Source: Fulvimarina endophytica
Lineage (GTDB): Bacteria > Pseudomonadota > Alphaproteobacteria > Rhizobiales > Rhizobiaceae
Assembly (NCBI RefSeq): GCF_003403015.1
Contig: NZ_QURL01000001.1
Coordinates: 124,001-188,000 of the forward strand
Direction: 5' to 3'
Length of the DNA: 64,000 nt
The notes under the pieces: model-generated
Databases searched by the model: none
Seen by the model: the letters and a program-made list of their open reading frames with translations, nothing else
Told to the model about the DNA's origin: nothing
Translations under genes and position numbers: made by a program
Shown: positions 8,639 through 18,174 of the stretch, piece after piece
How positions within the stretch are numbered: the stretch's first letter is position 1
How the letters are laid out: every line of letters begins with the position of its first letter

Positions 8639-9652
8639 ATGCGCTGCCGGTTTCCCATGAAGGACGTCGCGTTTCAGTCGGGTCTGAGCCTCGCAACGGT
8701 CGACCGGGTCCTCAACGAGCGCCCGGGCGTGCGGGCGACGACGCGGGCGCGGGTCGCTGCCGCGGTCGAAGAGCTGGAGCGTCAGTACGGCGCGGCCGGG
8801 TTCGCCGGTCGACGGCTCGCGATCGACATCGTGATGGAGGCGCCGCGACGGTTCAGCGATGCGGTACGATCGGCCTTCGAGGCCGAGATGCCCGGCATGC
8901 GGCCGGCTTCGGTCGCCGCGCGCTACCACCTCGCCGAGCGGATGCGCGAGGGCGACCTCGCCTCGATCCTAACCGCAATTGCAAAGCGGGGCAGCCATGG
9001 GGTGCTTCTCAAGGCGCCCTCGACTCTCGCGACGGCCGAGCACGCGCATCGGCTCACCGCAGCCGGCATTCCGGTCGCAACCTATGTCACCGACATCGCG
9101 CCCGATTGTCGGATCGCCTATGTGGGCATGGACAACCGCATAGCCGGCGCCTCGGCGGCCCATCTGATGGGGCATATGCTGGGCGGCACGCCTGCGGGGG
9201 TCCTCCTCAACCTGTCGAGCGCGTCTTTTGCGGGCGAGACGGAGAGGGTCGCCGGCTTCCGCGATGTCCTCACCCGGCGCTTTCCGGCTCTTACCGTCGA
9301 AACGGTCTCGGAGGGCCACGGCGTCCACCGCGAGACGTTTCAACATGTCGTCGAAGCGCTATCGCGAAATCCGGCGCTGACGGCGGTCTATTCCGCAGGC
9401 GGCGCGAACGCGGCGATCCTCGAAGCCTTCGCCCACGAGCGTCGTCCGATCCGCGTCTTCGCCGCGCACGATCTCGACGCCGCCAACCGCAGGCTTCTGA
9501 AGGAGGGGCGTCTTACCTTCGTCATTCACCACGACTTCCGGCAGGACGCCCGCACCGCCTGCCAAGTGTTTCTCCATCACCACCGCATGCTCCCGACGCA
9601 ATTCGCCGCCGCACCCTCGCAGATCTGCATCGCGACGCCCTACGACGTCTGA
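8639..9652 (+). CDS. LacI family transcriptional regulator
   Basis: A 337-residue regulator. The N-terminus (MKDVAFQSGLSLATVDRVLN, residues 7-26) is a LacI-type helix-turn-helix with the hinge segment following at RARVAAAVEELE. The remainder is a periplasmic-binding-protein-like effector domain (GVLLKAPS, GIPVATYVTDI, YVGMDN, FRDVL, YSAGGAN and AAHDLD are recognisable sugar-binding-protein-fold positions). The ATG at 8639 starts MRCRFPMKDV; the ATG at 8657 is an equally good start because LacI proteins often begin right at the helix-turn-helix. It is transcribed away from the PhyH-SDR pair and probably controls it, with a small carbohydrate or polyol-like effector (inference). Confidence 0.88.
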   Translation: MRCRFPMKDVAFQSGLSLATVDRVLNERPGVRATTRARVAAAVEELERQYGAAGFAGRRLAIDIVMEAPRRFSDAVRSAFEAEMPGMRPASVAARYHLAERMREGDLASILTAIAKRGSHGVLLKAPSTLATAEHAHRLTAAGIPVATYVTDIAPDCRIAYVGMDNRIAGASAAHLMGHMLGGTPAGVLLNLSSASFAGETERVAGFRDVLTRRFPALTVETVSEGHGVHRETFQHVVEALSRNPALTAVYSAGGANAAILEAFAHERRPIRVFAAHDLDAANRRLLKEGRLTFVIHHDFRQDARTACQVFLHHHRMLPTQFAAAPSQICIATPYDV

Positions 9653-10382
9653 GCTCGAGGGACAGAGCGGCCGGTTCGTCGGACGTTTTGGGAAATGTGG
9701 AAGTCTAAGGGGAGGGCGACGCGTGAGGCGCTACCGCCGCGCCGGGTGTCTTTCGCCAAGATAAGGCCAACGACGGTCGTTCGAGCCATCCGATCCATCG
9801 GACGGGCACGAATGGAGTATCTGGAGTGCCGAATGGTATTTTGGAACGGCGCGCGCCTCAGGATAAAAATGGGTACTGGACCGTGGAGATCGCGCAGTGA
9901 CGGCGATCTCTCTACAAGCCACTGATATCGCGGACTTTTCGGAAGAGCAGCTTCTCGAACCGAGACGACTGGCGAGAAATATGAACGTCGCGTTGCATTG
10001 CTCTTGGCAAACCATCAGCTCGGTGTGGCGGTAAATCGTGGCATGGCCCTACTCGGTGGTCCGGCGTGAAACTCGGTGCAGGGTGGGCCTGAAGCGCTCC
10101 CCGTTTTCCGACTGCCCGGCTGGAGACTGTCATGGGGGCGCTCGTCCGATTCACGCCACAATTCCCCGTAGCTTGATGCGCTATCGAACCGTGTCTCTTC
10201 AACCTGCTGGAGTAAGTGTCCCCTTCGATCGCCTTTTTGTGGACTGAAACACTCGACTTTCTTTTGGCGCGCGGCATGTCTGTTCGCGCTGGTAGCGCGA
10301 CGGTCACCGGGACGTGCCAATCCGAGTCCCTCTTCACCCGTCCGGTCGACTTTCAGGCGAGAGGGGGAGTGGGAGAAAGCCG
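9653..10382. other. Gene-free stretch of about 730 bp
   Basis: Between the LacI-type gene and the DUF4132 operon. Only short frames without recognisable protein features occur (for example 9695-9925 on + and 9912-10337 on -). It has more A/T-rich patches than the flanking genes. No tRNA, terminator with T-tract or transposase remnant was recognised. It must contain the promoter of the downstream five-gene operon. A GGGAG ribosome-binding site sits just before the ATG at 10383. Confidence 0.6.
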
Positions 10383-13300
10383 ATGCTCAACGCGATCAAG
10401 AGCTTCTTCGAAAAGTCCGGGAAAATGCCGGCGGACATCAAGGCAGCGACCTGTGGGCTGACCGAGGCCGACAGGGCCGCTCTCCTTGAAGACATGCGCC
10501 ATGCCGACGCTCTGGAGCCAGGGCTCGGGGAGGATCTCGCCCGATACATCATCACCGGGACGCCCGAGACCGTCATGCTTCGCCTGGAAGCTCATCTGAA
10601 GGCATCCCGCGAAGCGGTGTTGGAACGGATGGCCGCCGAGCCGTTTTTTTATGGTCCATACGACGCCTCGACTGCGGAAAAGCAGAGACTCGAAGCCATC
10701 TGGAAGCAACGCGTGGCACCCCGTGCCCACATGATGCTGACGCCCGAAGGCTGGGACGAGCCGGCGATTCTTCGCTTCGCCCAGATCGTTCTGAGCGTCG
10801 AGGCCCATCCTCGCTACCGCCATGGGTCGGGTGGAAAACTGCCTGATATCCTGAAAGGGTATTTCGAACTCGTCGACCGCTTTGCTGGCCAGAGCGACAT
10901 GAGGGATCTGGTGACCGGCCGTTTCGCCAAAACCGGCCCGCTGACGGTGGAGCGGATGCTTGGCCTGATCGCTTGTTACGATTTGCCACCGGCTCGTTTC
11001 CTGGAAGTTCTCTACCCCGATGGCATGTATGAACGCTGGAGAGGGAAAAGCGTTTGGCTCGAACTTCCCGATCTCGTCGACGTTCTGCGGCGTCAGCCGG
11101 AGATCGTCGGAGAGGGACTGGCGTTTCTCGACGCGAAAGCCCGTCAGGATCTGATGCGCGAGGTGCTTCGGCTGGGTCTAGCCAGAGAGGGCGAGGGGAG
11201 CGAAGCCTATCGCGAGATCGCCTTCCAGATGGCCGGGGATGGATCGGCGGTCGTGCGGCAGGCCGCGGTCGCGGTTCTGCGGGAGATCGGTGTCGGACCG
11301 ATCCGACATCGCATCGACGCGGCGCTCGCCGAGAAGAAACCGGCGGTCCGCAAGCCTGCGGTGATGCTTCTGGCGGCGCTCGGCACGGACGAGGCGCGCG
11401 ACGTGCTCGCCGCCCACCAGCCGAACGAGACGTCGAAGCCACTGATCAAGGAGATCGAGACCGCGCTGGTGCTCCGCGAGACCCTGCAACCGGCGGGCGC
11501 GGCCGAGGCGAGCGAGCCTCCCGAAGACGGGCCGCAGGGATATCACACCTTCGACGGTCGGCTGATCGCCGCGCCTCCTGCCGAAGAGAGCGATGTGCCG
11601 TCGGTGCCAGCGGATCTGGAAGAGGAGTTTCGCACCGTCTTCGCAGATGCGGACGCTGCGGCACGGGCCGAGCACGATGCCCTTCCCCCGCCCGATCCGC
11701 AATCGAAGCACACAAGGAAACCCTACGAGTCGCCGTTCAAGGCAGAGGACCCGGCGCTGGTCATGACGATCCTGCGCGGTGGATCGATCGACGAGCGATC
11801 GAGGCGACATGTCCGCTATCTTCTCCAGGATCCGTTTAACTGGAACCTGTCGAAGTCCAGGAAGAACTACCAGCAAGCACTCCGGCGGATCTGGGCACGG
11901 CCCGACGTGTCACTCGAGGCGCTGACCCGGGTGGGGATCGTTACGAGCAACGATTATGACCACTACCAAACCCTCGTGCTCAGCTGGCTCTGTGAACATT
12001 ATGCCAACTCGCAGGATCTTCTGGAGCGGGTCGAGCGTCTGAACCATGGGGCGGATCTTCGCCGGGTGTTCGCCGAGATCGAGCGACGTGGCATCAATAT
12101 GCGGCAAGCCGTCGAGACCATCCTCGAAAAGGCATACATTCTCCATTCCGGCGATCAGCAGCTCGAAAACCCGACGATCTGGGCGGCCTTCATTCCCTAT
12201 CTGGACATCCTGACGAAGCAGCTGGAACGCGGCAAGGCATCCCGATACGACGAGCGGTATGAGAGCAATACCCTTCGGCTTCTCGAGCTCTTCCCGGAAT
12301 TGCCAGGGCGCCTGCTCGCGCCGGTCCTGTCGAGAGCCTTCGATTCCGATCGCCAGATCAAGGCGAGGGCGCGTCTGCTTCTGGGCCGATTGTCCGGTCT
12401 GACGCCGATCCTGGCGCGATCCCTGGCGGACGGCAAGGCCAAGATGCGGATGGACGTCGCACGCTGGCTCGGCGAGCGCGGCGAAACGGATGCGATCGAG
12501 CCGCTCAAGGTCGCGGTCGCCAAGGAAGCTGACGTATCGGCCAAAGCCGCGATGATCGCGGCGCTTGCCAGGCTCGGCTACGACATCTCGGAGTATTTCT
12601 CGCGAAACGCCCTGATCGAGGAGGCCGAGGCTGGCCTTGCCAAGACCAAGGTCGATTATTCCGAGCTTTTCGACGTCGACAATCTTCCCATACTGCACTG
12701 GGCCGATGGCGAAACGGTGGATCCGCTGGTGGTCAGATGGTGGTTCGCACGATCGCACAAGCTGAAGCAGCCCGGTGGCGACCCGCTCCTGCATATGGCG
12801 ATGAAGCGGTTGCGGCGATCAGATGCGGAGGCCCTCGGCCGGAGCGTCTTCACGGCCTGGATCGCGTTCGACACGCAACGGGCGTCGGCCGAGGAGGCCG
12901 ATGCCATCGCCGCGCGCGACGCGCCGCAGCGTGCCGCCTCCATGCAGCGCTATTACAAGGACTACACCGAAGCCGATGCCTATGCGCAGATCCGCAGCGA
13001 GGTGCTGAACAAGCTCGCCTTCTCCGCGCAGCCGCATCGCGGCTTGCTTGCCCTCACCCGCTTCATGCCGCCCGTCGAGATGGCGCGGATCGGACGCCGC
13101 TATCTGAAGGACTTCGGCAAGCGCTCCAATCAGGCCCGCTCGATCCTCGAGGCGATGGCGGCCAACCCCGAACCTGCGATCATCCAGGCCTTGCTCGACG
13201 TCTCCAAACGCCACCGCCAGCCGGGCGGACGGCGGCTCGCCGGCGAACTCGTCGACCGGATCGCCGAAGACAAGGAATGGACGCGCGAGGAACTGGCCGA

Positions 13301-14357
13301 CCGGGTGGTGCCGACGGCCGGTGTCGACGAGACCGGCCGCCTCGATCTCAGCTTCGGGGAACGGGCCTATTTCGCTCAAGTGGTTCTGGACAAGAAGGCC
13401 GAACTTGCGCTCCAGCTCTTCAATCCCGAGGGCAAACCCGTCTCCTCCCTGCCGAGCATCAAGGCGTCCGATGCCCCGGCGCCAAAACCGCGCGGCGAGG
13501 GCGGCGGTCCGGATGGGGACGAGACCGAGGACGAGGCGACCCAATTGAAGGGCGCCAAGGCGACCCTGTCGGCATCGCGAAAGGAGCTGAAGGAGACCAT
13601 CGTCAACCAGAAGGCCCGGCTGTTCGATGCCATGTGTGTGGAACGGCGCTGGCCGGTCCTGGATTTTCAGGCCTTCATCCTCGATCATCCGGTGCTGAAG
13701 CGCCTTGCCGAGCGTCTGGTCTTCGAGGGTCGCGACGCGAAAGGCGAGATCGTCGCCCTGTTCCGGCCGATGGAGGACGGCAGTCTGACCGATGTGGAGG
13801 ACGAGCCGGTCGATCTTTCGGACTTCGCCGAGATTTCCATCGCCCATCGCATGACGGTGGGCGAGGCGGCGGCCAAGGCCTGGACGGAGCATTTCGACGA
13901 TTACGAAGTCGTCCCGCTGTTTTCCCAATTCTCAAGGATTGCGCCGACATTCGAAGGCGAAGACGCCCATCGGACCGCGATCACCGATCGGCGCGGCCAC
14001 ATGATCGAGGCGTTGAAGCTGCGGTCGGTGGCCGACAAACTCGGCTGGCGGCGAGGATCGGTGGAAGATGGCGGTGCCTTCACCGTTTACGAGCGGCATT
14101 TTCCCGCGCGCAAGATGGCCGCTATCATCGACTTCTCCGGCGACTTCATCGGCACTGACGCGGACTTCGCACCCAATGCGGCGCTCGATCAGCTGAGATT
14201 CGTGCCGATGCGCGGCGAGGATGCTCTCGCCTATTCCAAGGAGATCGCCCTTGGCTCCGTCCCCAAAGTGATGTTGGCCGAAGCCCTCGGCGACTACCAT
14301 GCCATGGCCGAAGCCGGGACCGGCTTCGACGCCGACTGGGAAAAGAAGGTCTGGTAA
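10383..14357 (+). CDS. DUF4132 domain-containing giant HEAT-repeat protein (YehI/MolR-like)
   Basis: A 1324-residue soluble protein. Residues about 275-365 and 640-745 look like HEAT-type alpha-helical repeats (for example AVVRQAAVAVLREIGV, KPAVRKPAVMLLAALG, KMRMDVARWLGERG). Residues about 975-1175 match DUF4132: LDLSFGERAYFAQVVL, LKETIVNQKARLFDAM, ERRWPVLDFQAFILDHP and a WTEHFDDYEVVPLFSQFSR block. The E. coli homologue YehI/MolR was once linked to molybdate metabolism, but the role of the family is unsettled. Many members carry a WGR domain, and none is evident here. The ATG at 10383 has a GGGAG leader. It is the first gene of a five-gene operon; the MoxR ATPase starts 4 bp after its stop. 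It may be the client or scaffold of the ATPase (inference). Confidence 0.85.
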   Translation: MLNAIKSFFEKSGKMPADIKAATCGLTEADRAALLEDMRHADALEPGLGEDLARYIITGTPETVMLRLEAHLKASREAVLERMAAEPFFYGPYDASTAEKQRLEAIWKQRVAPRAHMMLTPEGWDEPAILRFAQIVLSVEAHPRYRHGSGGKLPDILKGYFELVDRFAGQSDMRDLVTGRFAKTGPLTVERMLGLIACYDLPPARFLEVLYPDGMYERWRGKSVWLELPDLVDVLRRQPEIVGEGLAFLDAKARQDLMREVLRLGLAREGEGSEAYREIAFQMAGDGSAVVRQAAVAVLREIGVGPIRHRIDAALAEKKPAVRKPAVMLLAALGTDEARDVLAAHQPNETSKPLIKEIETALVLRETLQPAGAAEASEPPEDGPQGYHTFDGRLIAAPPAEESDVPSVPADLEEEFRTVFADADAAARAEHDALPPPDPQSKHTRKPYESPFKAEDPALVMTILRGGSIDERSRRHVRYLLQDPFNWNLSKSRKNYQQALRRIWARPDVSLEALTRVGIVTSNDYDHYQTLVLSWLCEHYANSQDLLERVERLNHGADLRRVFAEIERRGINMRQAVETILEKAYILHSGDQQLENPTIWAAFIPYLDILTKQLERGKASRYDERYESNTLRLLELFPELPGRLLAPVLSRAFDSDRQIKARARLLLGRLSGLTPILARSLADGKAKMRMDVARWLGERGETDAIEPLKVAVAKEADVSAKAAMIAALARLGYDISEYFSRNALIEEAEAGLAKTKVDYSELFDVDNLPILHWADGETVDPLVVRWWFARSHKLKQPGGDPLLHMAMKRLRRSDAEALGRSVFTAWIAFDTQRASAEEADAIAARDAPQRAASMQRYYKDYTEADAYAQIRSEVLNKLAFSAQPHRGLLALTRFMPPVEMARIGRRYLKDFGKRSNQARSILEAMAANPEPAIIQALLDVSKRHRQPGGRRLAGELVDRIAEDKEWTREELADRVVPTAGVDETGRLDLSFGERAYFAQVVLDKKAELALQLFNPEGKPVSSLPSIKASDAPAPKPRGEGGGPDGDETEDEATQLKGAKATLSASRKELKETIVNQKARLFDAMCVERRWPVLDFQAFILDHPVLKRLAERLVFEGRDAKGEIVALFRPMEDGSLTDVEDEPVDLSDFAEISIAHRMTVGEAAAKAWTEHFDDYEVVPLFSQFSRIAPTFEGEDAHRTAITDRRGHMIEALKLRSVADKLGWRRGSVEDGGAFTVYERHFPARKMAAIIDFSGDFIGTDADFAPNAALDQLRFVPMRGEDALAYSKEIALGSVPKVMLAEALGDYHAMAEAGTGFDADWEKKVW

Positions 14358-14361
14358 CGAA

Positions 14362-15477
14362 ATGAGCGTTTCGCCGAGCACCGACACCGTCACGCCGGGT
14401 CCGATCCGCTCTCCCGCCGAGACGCTGTTTGCGGAAGAGCTTGCCCGGCTGGAAGACAGCGACGAGGGCCGCCGCCCGCCCGGATGGCGCTTGTCGCCCA
14501 AGGCCGTGCGCGCGTTCGTGCTGGGCGATCCGGCGCGGTCGATCTCGCGGAAGTTCTTCGGCGACGACGCCCTGGTCGAGCGGGCGATCGTCTCGCTCAT
14601 GGGCGAGCAGGGACTGATGCTGGTCGGCGAGCCCGGCACGGCGAAATCGATGCTGGGCGAGCTCTTCGCCTCGGCGATCTCCGGGGTCTCGGACCTGTTG
14701 ATTCAGGGCTCGGCCTCCACCCCGGACGACGCCATCCGCTATGGCTGGAACTACGCGCTTTTGATCGCGGAGGGGCCGAGCCGCCGTGCGCTGATCCCAT
14801 CGCCGGTCATGCAGGCGATGGAGGCCGGACAGATCGTCCGGGTGGAAGAGATCACCCGCTGTCCGCCGGAAATTCAGGACGGATTGATCTCGATCCTGTC
14901 GGAAAAGGTCGTGGCGATCCCCGAGCTCGGACGCAACGCCGCGATCCGCGCGGCGCCGGGCTTCAACGTCATCGGCACCGCGAACTTGCGGGATCGCGGC
15001 GTCAACGAAATGTCGAGCGCCATCAAGCGGCGGTTCAATTTCGAGACCGTCCGCCCGATCGCCGATCGCGATTATGAAATGCAGCTGATCCGCGAGCGTG
15101 TCGGCGCGCGCATGGCGGCGCAAGGCATCGAACCAAGGCTGGACGACCACGTCCTCGACGTCCTTGTCGGCGCCTTCAGCGAATTGCGCACCGGACGCAC
15201 GAGCGAGGGCGTGACGATCGATCGGCCGGTCGCCGTCATGTCGACCGCCGAAGCCGTCAACGTCGCCCATTCGGCGAGCCTCGAGGCGGCATTCCTGTCG
15301 GACGGCCCGGTGACCGGCGGCCACATCGCCCGCCAGATGGTGGGCATCATCCTCAAGGACGACGACAACGACATCGCCCGGTTCCGCTCCTATGTGGATC
15401 ACGTGGTGAAGGAGCGCGCCCGTGCCGACCCGGCATGGCGGGACTTTCACGAGGTCGCCCGGACCCTTGCGCGATAG
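14362..15477 (+). CDS. MoxR family AAA+ ATPase (YehL-like)
   Basis: A 371-residue ATPase. Walker A is GEPGTAKS, Walker B is the variant VRVEEITR (Glu-Glu where most MoxR proteins have Asp-Glu), sensor 1 is NVIGTANLRDRG, and the arginine-finger region is SSAIKRRFNFE. These place it in the MoxR branch of AAA+ enzymes, which act as ATP-driven chaperones together with VWA-domain partners (RavA-ViaA, NorQ-NorD, CbbQ-CbbO). The partner here is most likely the VWA protein at 18171. The ATG lies 4 bp after the DUF4132 stop, and the next gene begins 9 bp after its end, so translation is probably coupled. The ATPase should assemble or remodel a complex containing the other four products (inference). 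Confidence 0.9.
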   Translation: MSVSPSTDTVTPGPIRSPAETLFAEELARLEDSDEGRRPPGWRLSPKAVRAFVLGDPARSISRKFFGDDALVERAIVSLMGEQGLMLVGEPGTAKSMLGELFASAISGVSDLLIQGSASTPDDAIRYGWNYALLIAEGPSRRALIPSPVMQAMEAGQIVRVEEITRCPPEIQDGLISILSEKVVAIPELGRNAAIRAAPGFNVIGTANLRDRGVNEMSSAIKRRFNFETVRPIADRDYEMQLIRERVGARMAAQGIEPRLDDHVLDVLVGAFSELRTGRTSEGVTIDRPVAVMSTAEAVNVAHSASLEAAFLSDGPVTGGHIARQMVGIILKDDDNDIARFRSYVDHVVKERARADPAWRDFHEVARTLAR

Positions 15478-15486
15478 GCTGGAGCC

Positions 15487-18174
15487 ATGGCGAACGGCGT
15501 TCCAATCGAGGCGGTTGCGCCCGGCGGTTCGGACACTGAGCGTGAACGTCTGCGCGATTATGGCCTGCGGCTGGTCTCAGGGGCCGATGGCGTCCATCAT
15601 TTCCCGATCCGGCATCACAGCCCGGCTTGCGCCCTGCATCTGAAACGGGCGCTGGCGGAGCTGCGGCCCGATGTGATCGTTCTCGAAATGCCGGCGGATT
15701 TCGGCGAGCTCGTACCGCTGCTTCTGAAGGCCGAAACCGTGCCGCCGGTGGCGATCGTCGCCGTCAGCGAGCGATCGGACAAATCGCGGGAGGCGGCCCT
15801 GACGCCATCCGTGCTCGGCTACTGGCCGATCTCGGCCTCCTCGCCGGAATGGGTGGCGATGAAGGCGGCGAAAGCGAGCGGGGCGCGGCTCGTCCTGGCC
15901 GATCTTGCCAGCGGCTGGCGCCTCGCCGACGAGGCGCTGTCACCCTCTGCCGAAGAACCGACCCAAGGCGACGACGAAGCGGGCGACGACGAAACGGGGG
16001 CGCCCGGATCGGAGTCGAAGACGCGGCTGGCGGGCGCGGCTGACCCCGGGGCCCCGACCGTCCTTACCGGTGACGGTCTTCTGAGCTATTCGGCCTATGC
16101 GGAAAGCCTCGTGCGGCGAACCGGGTCCCGGGATTTCAACGAAGTCTGGGACCGGCTGTTCGAGTCGCGGGCCGGCGAGGACGACTGGCGCGGGTTCTTT
16201 TCCGACGTCGGTGCCCATTGCCTGCTGTGCCGCGAAACGACTTCGCGGGCCGACATGGCCGAAGACGGAACGCTCTCCCGCGAGATCGCCATGCGCGCGG
16301 CGATCGCGGCGGCGAAGGCGGAGGCGGGCGGCGGCACGATCGCGGTGATCCTCGGCGGATTTCACACGCCGGCCATGCTCGATCCGCCCATCGAACCGGA
16401 ACCAGCAGGTGATGGGCGTCCCACGATGCCCGCTCACGGCAGCCCGTCGCGCAGCTATCTCATTCGCTACAGCGAGGACATGCTCGACCGGCTGAACGGC
16501 TATGCCAGCGGAATGCCGAGCCCCGGCTATTACGCCCGGCTGATGGCGGCATCGGACACGAGCGCGAGCGAGGCCGGTGATCCTGCCGGCCAGCCCGCCG
16601 ACGATGGCACGCCAGCGCGAAACCTTGCGGCCGAGACCCTTCTCGAACTCCGCCGATCCATCCGGGAGGCGCGGCAGGGCCAGGTCCCCGCCCTCCCTTC
16701 GGTGATCGAAGCGGTCCGTCATGCCGGTGATCTCGCGACGCTGCGCGGCCTTCCCGGTCCGGGGCGGATGGAGATCTTCGACGCCGCGCGCTCCTGCCTC
16801 GTCAAGGACGAGCTCCACCTCTTCGCCTCGCCCGTGCTCGCCCGTCTGCGGCAGATCATGGCCGGCGACAGTGTCGGCACCGTGCCGCGTGACAGCGGTG
16901 CGCCGCCGCTGGTGGCGGATTTCCGGCGGAGGGCCGCAGCCCTGCGCTTCTCGCTGGAATCGATCGGCGAGCGCAGCCGCGAACTCGATATTCACCGCAA
17001 GCCGCAACACCGGGCCGCAAGCCGCTTTCTCCACGCGGCAAAGCTCCTCGACACGGGCTTCGCACGCATCGACCGCAGCGCCTCGCTGAGGTCCGGCCCG
17101 GGCCGTCGTCCGGTGCTGACCGAAGTCTGGACCTATGCCTTCAAGCCATCCGTCGAGGCCCGGCTGACGGCGCTGGCCGGCATCGGCGACAGCCTCGAAA
17201 CCGCCTGCCTCACCGTCCTTGCAAGGCGGATCGCCGCGCTGCGCGATGCCGGACGGGGCGACGATTGCGAGGCGGCAGCGGCGGTGCTCGTCGACGCCGC
17301 CAAGGCCGGGCTCATGGGAAAGAGCGCCGCGCTGGTGCCCCATATCGGCGAGGCGATCGCGTCCGACGCGGATTTCTGCCGCGTGGTCGGGGCTCTCCAG
17401 CGGCTGGAAGCGTTGTGGCGCGGCAGGCGGGTTCTCGGGCTGGAGCGCGAGGGCGCGCTCTTTCCGCTGGTCGCCTCGGCCTATCGCCGGGCGGTCGACC
17501 TGATGGCGGGGCTGACGGAGACCTCGCCCGAGCGCGCCGGAGAGATCGGCCGGGCACTTGCCGGGCTCTATCACCTCGTCGACCGTGTCGCCTCAGGCGG
17601 CGAAGGTGCCGGCGACCCAGGCGATACCAGGCCTACGCTGATCGATCCGTCGCTGTTCGACGAGCGCATTCGCACGCTCCACGGCGCCGACACCTCGCCC
17701 TATCTTGCCGGTGTCATCTCGGCGATCGCCCATCTTGCCGGCTGGGCCGAGCCCGAGGCCCTTGCCGAGACGATCCGGGCGGGGCTTGCCGCCGACACCT
17801 TCGACGGCGCCACACGCTGCGCCCCGCTTGCCGGCGCGATTGCCGTTTTGCCGGCGCTGCTGCGCCGGGCGGGCGGTGTGATCGACGTCGTGGATCAGCA
17901 TTTCGAAAGCATCGACGAGGATCAATTCGTCGCCCTCCTGCCGGCCTTGCGCAGGACTTTCAGCGCCCTCGATCCGGACGAGGTCGATGCCTTGGCGGGA
18001 CGTGTCGCGGAGATGAAGGCGCTGGGCGAGCCTCTCGACCTTGCGCCTTCGGAGATCGGCGAAGCCGAGATGCTGGCCAATACCCGCCGGGCCGCCGCGC
18101 TGGCAACGATCGTCGAGCGCCGCGGCCTCGGCGCGTGGCTGGACGGCGTAATACGGGCAGGAGAAGAGCGATGA
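15487..18174 (+). CDS. DUF5682 family protein (YehM-like)
   Basis: An 895-residue protein. The N-terminal third is the recognisable part: VHHFPIRHHSPACALHL (around residues 37-52), then LRPDVIVLEMPADF, VSERSDKSREA, ILGGFHTP and the SYLIRYSEDMLDRLNGYASGM-like core split by short insertions. The paired histidines followed by the LEMPAD acidic motif suggest a metal-dependent, EreA/ChaN-like fold, but catalysis has not been shown for the family as far as I know. The C-terminal half is alpha-helical. An acidic, low-complexity linker occurs at about residues 155-180. It starts 9 bp after the MoxR gene and overlaps the VWA gene by 4 bp (ATGA), which ties it to the complex. Confidence 0.82.
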   Translation: MANGVPIEAVAPGGSDTERERLRDYGLRLVSGADGVHHFPIRHHSPACALHLKRALAELRPDVIVLEMPADFGELVPLLLKAETVPPVAIVAVSERSDKSREAALTPSVLGYWPISASSPEWVAMKAAKASGARLVLADLASGWRLADEALSPSAEEPTQGDDEAGDDETGAPGSESKTRLAGAADPGAPTVLTGDGLLSYSAYAESLVRRTGSRDFNEVWDRLFESRAGEDDWRGFFSDVGAHCLLCRETTSRADMAEDGTLSREIAMRAAIAAAKAEAGGGTIAVILGGFHTPAMLDPPIEPEPAGDGRPTMPAHGSPSRSYLIRYSEDMLDRLNGYASGMPSPGYYARLMAASDTSASEAGDPAGQPADDGTPARNLAAETLLELRRSIREARQGQVPALPSVIEAVRHAGDLATLRGLPGPGRMEIFDAARSCLVKDELHLFASPVLARLRQIMAGDSVGTVPRDSGAPPLVADFRRRAAALRFSLESIGERSRELDIHRKPQHRAASRFLHAAKLLDTGFARIDRSASLRSGPGRRPVLTEVWTYAFKPSVEARLTALAGIGDSLETACLTVLARRIAALRDAGRGDDCEAAAAVLVDAAKAGLMGKSAALVPHIGEAIASDADFCRVVGALQRLEALWRGRRVLGLEREGALFPLVASAYRRAVDLMAGLTETSPERAGEIGRALAGLYHLVDRVASGGEGAGDPGDTRPTLIDPSLFDERIRTLHGADTSPYLAGVISAIAHLAGWAEPEALAETIRAGLAADTFDGATRCAPLAGAIAVLPALLRRAGGVIDVVDQHFESIDEDQFVALLPALRRTFSALDPDEVDALAGRVAEMKALGEPLDLAPSEIGEAEMLANTRRAAALATIVERRGLGAWLDGVIRAGEER

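Noticed and set aside
9695..9925. Possible 76-residue gene before the DUF4132 operon
   Set aside because: Basic, low-information sequence with no convincing ribosome-binding site and no similarity I can name. Left as gene-free.
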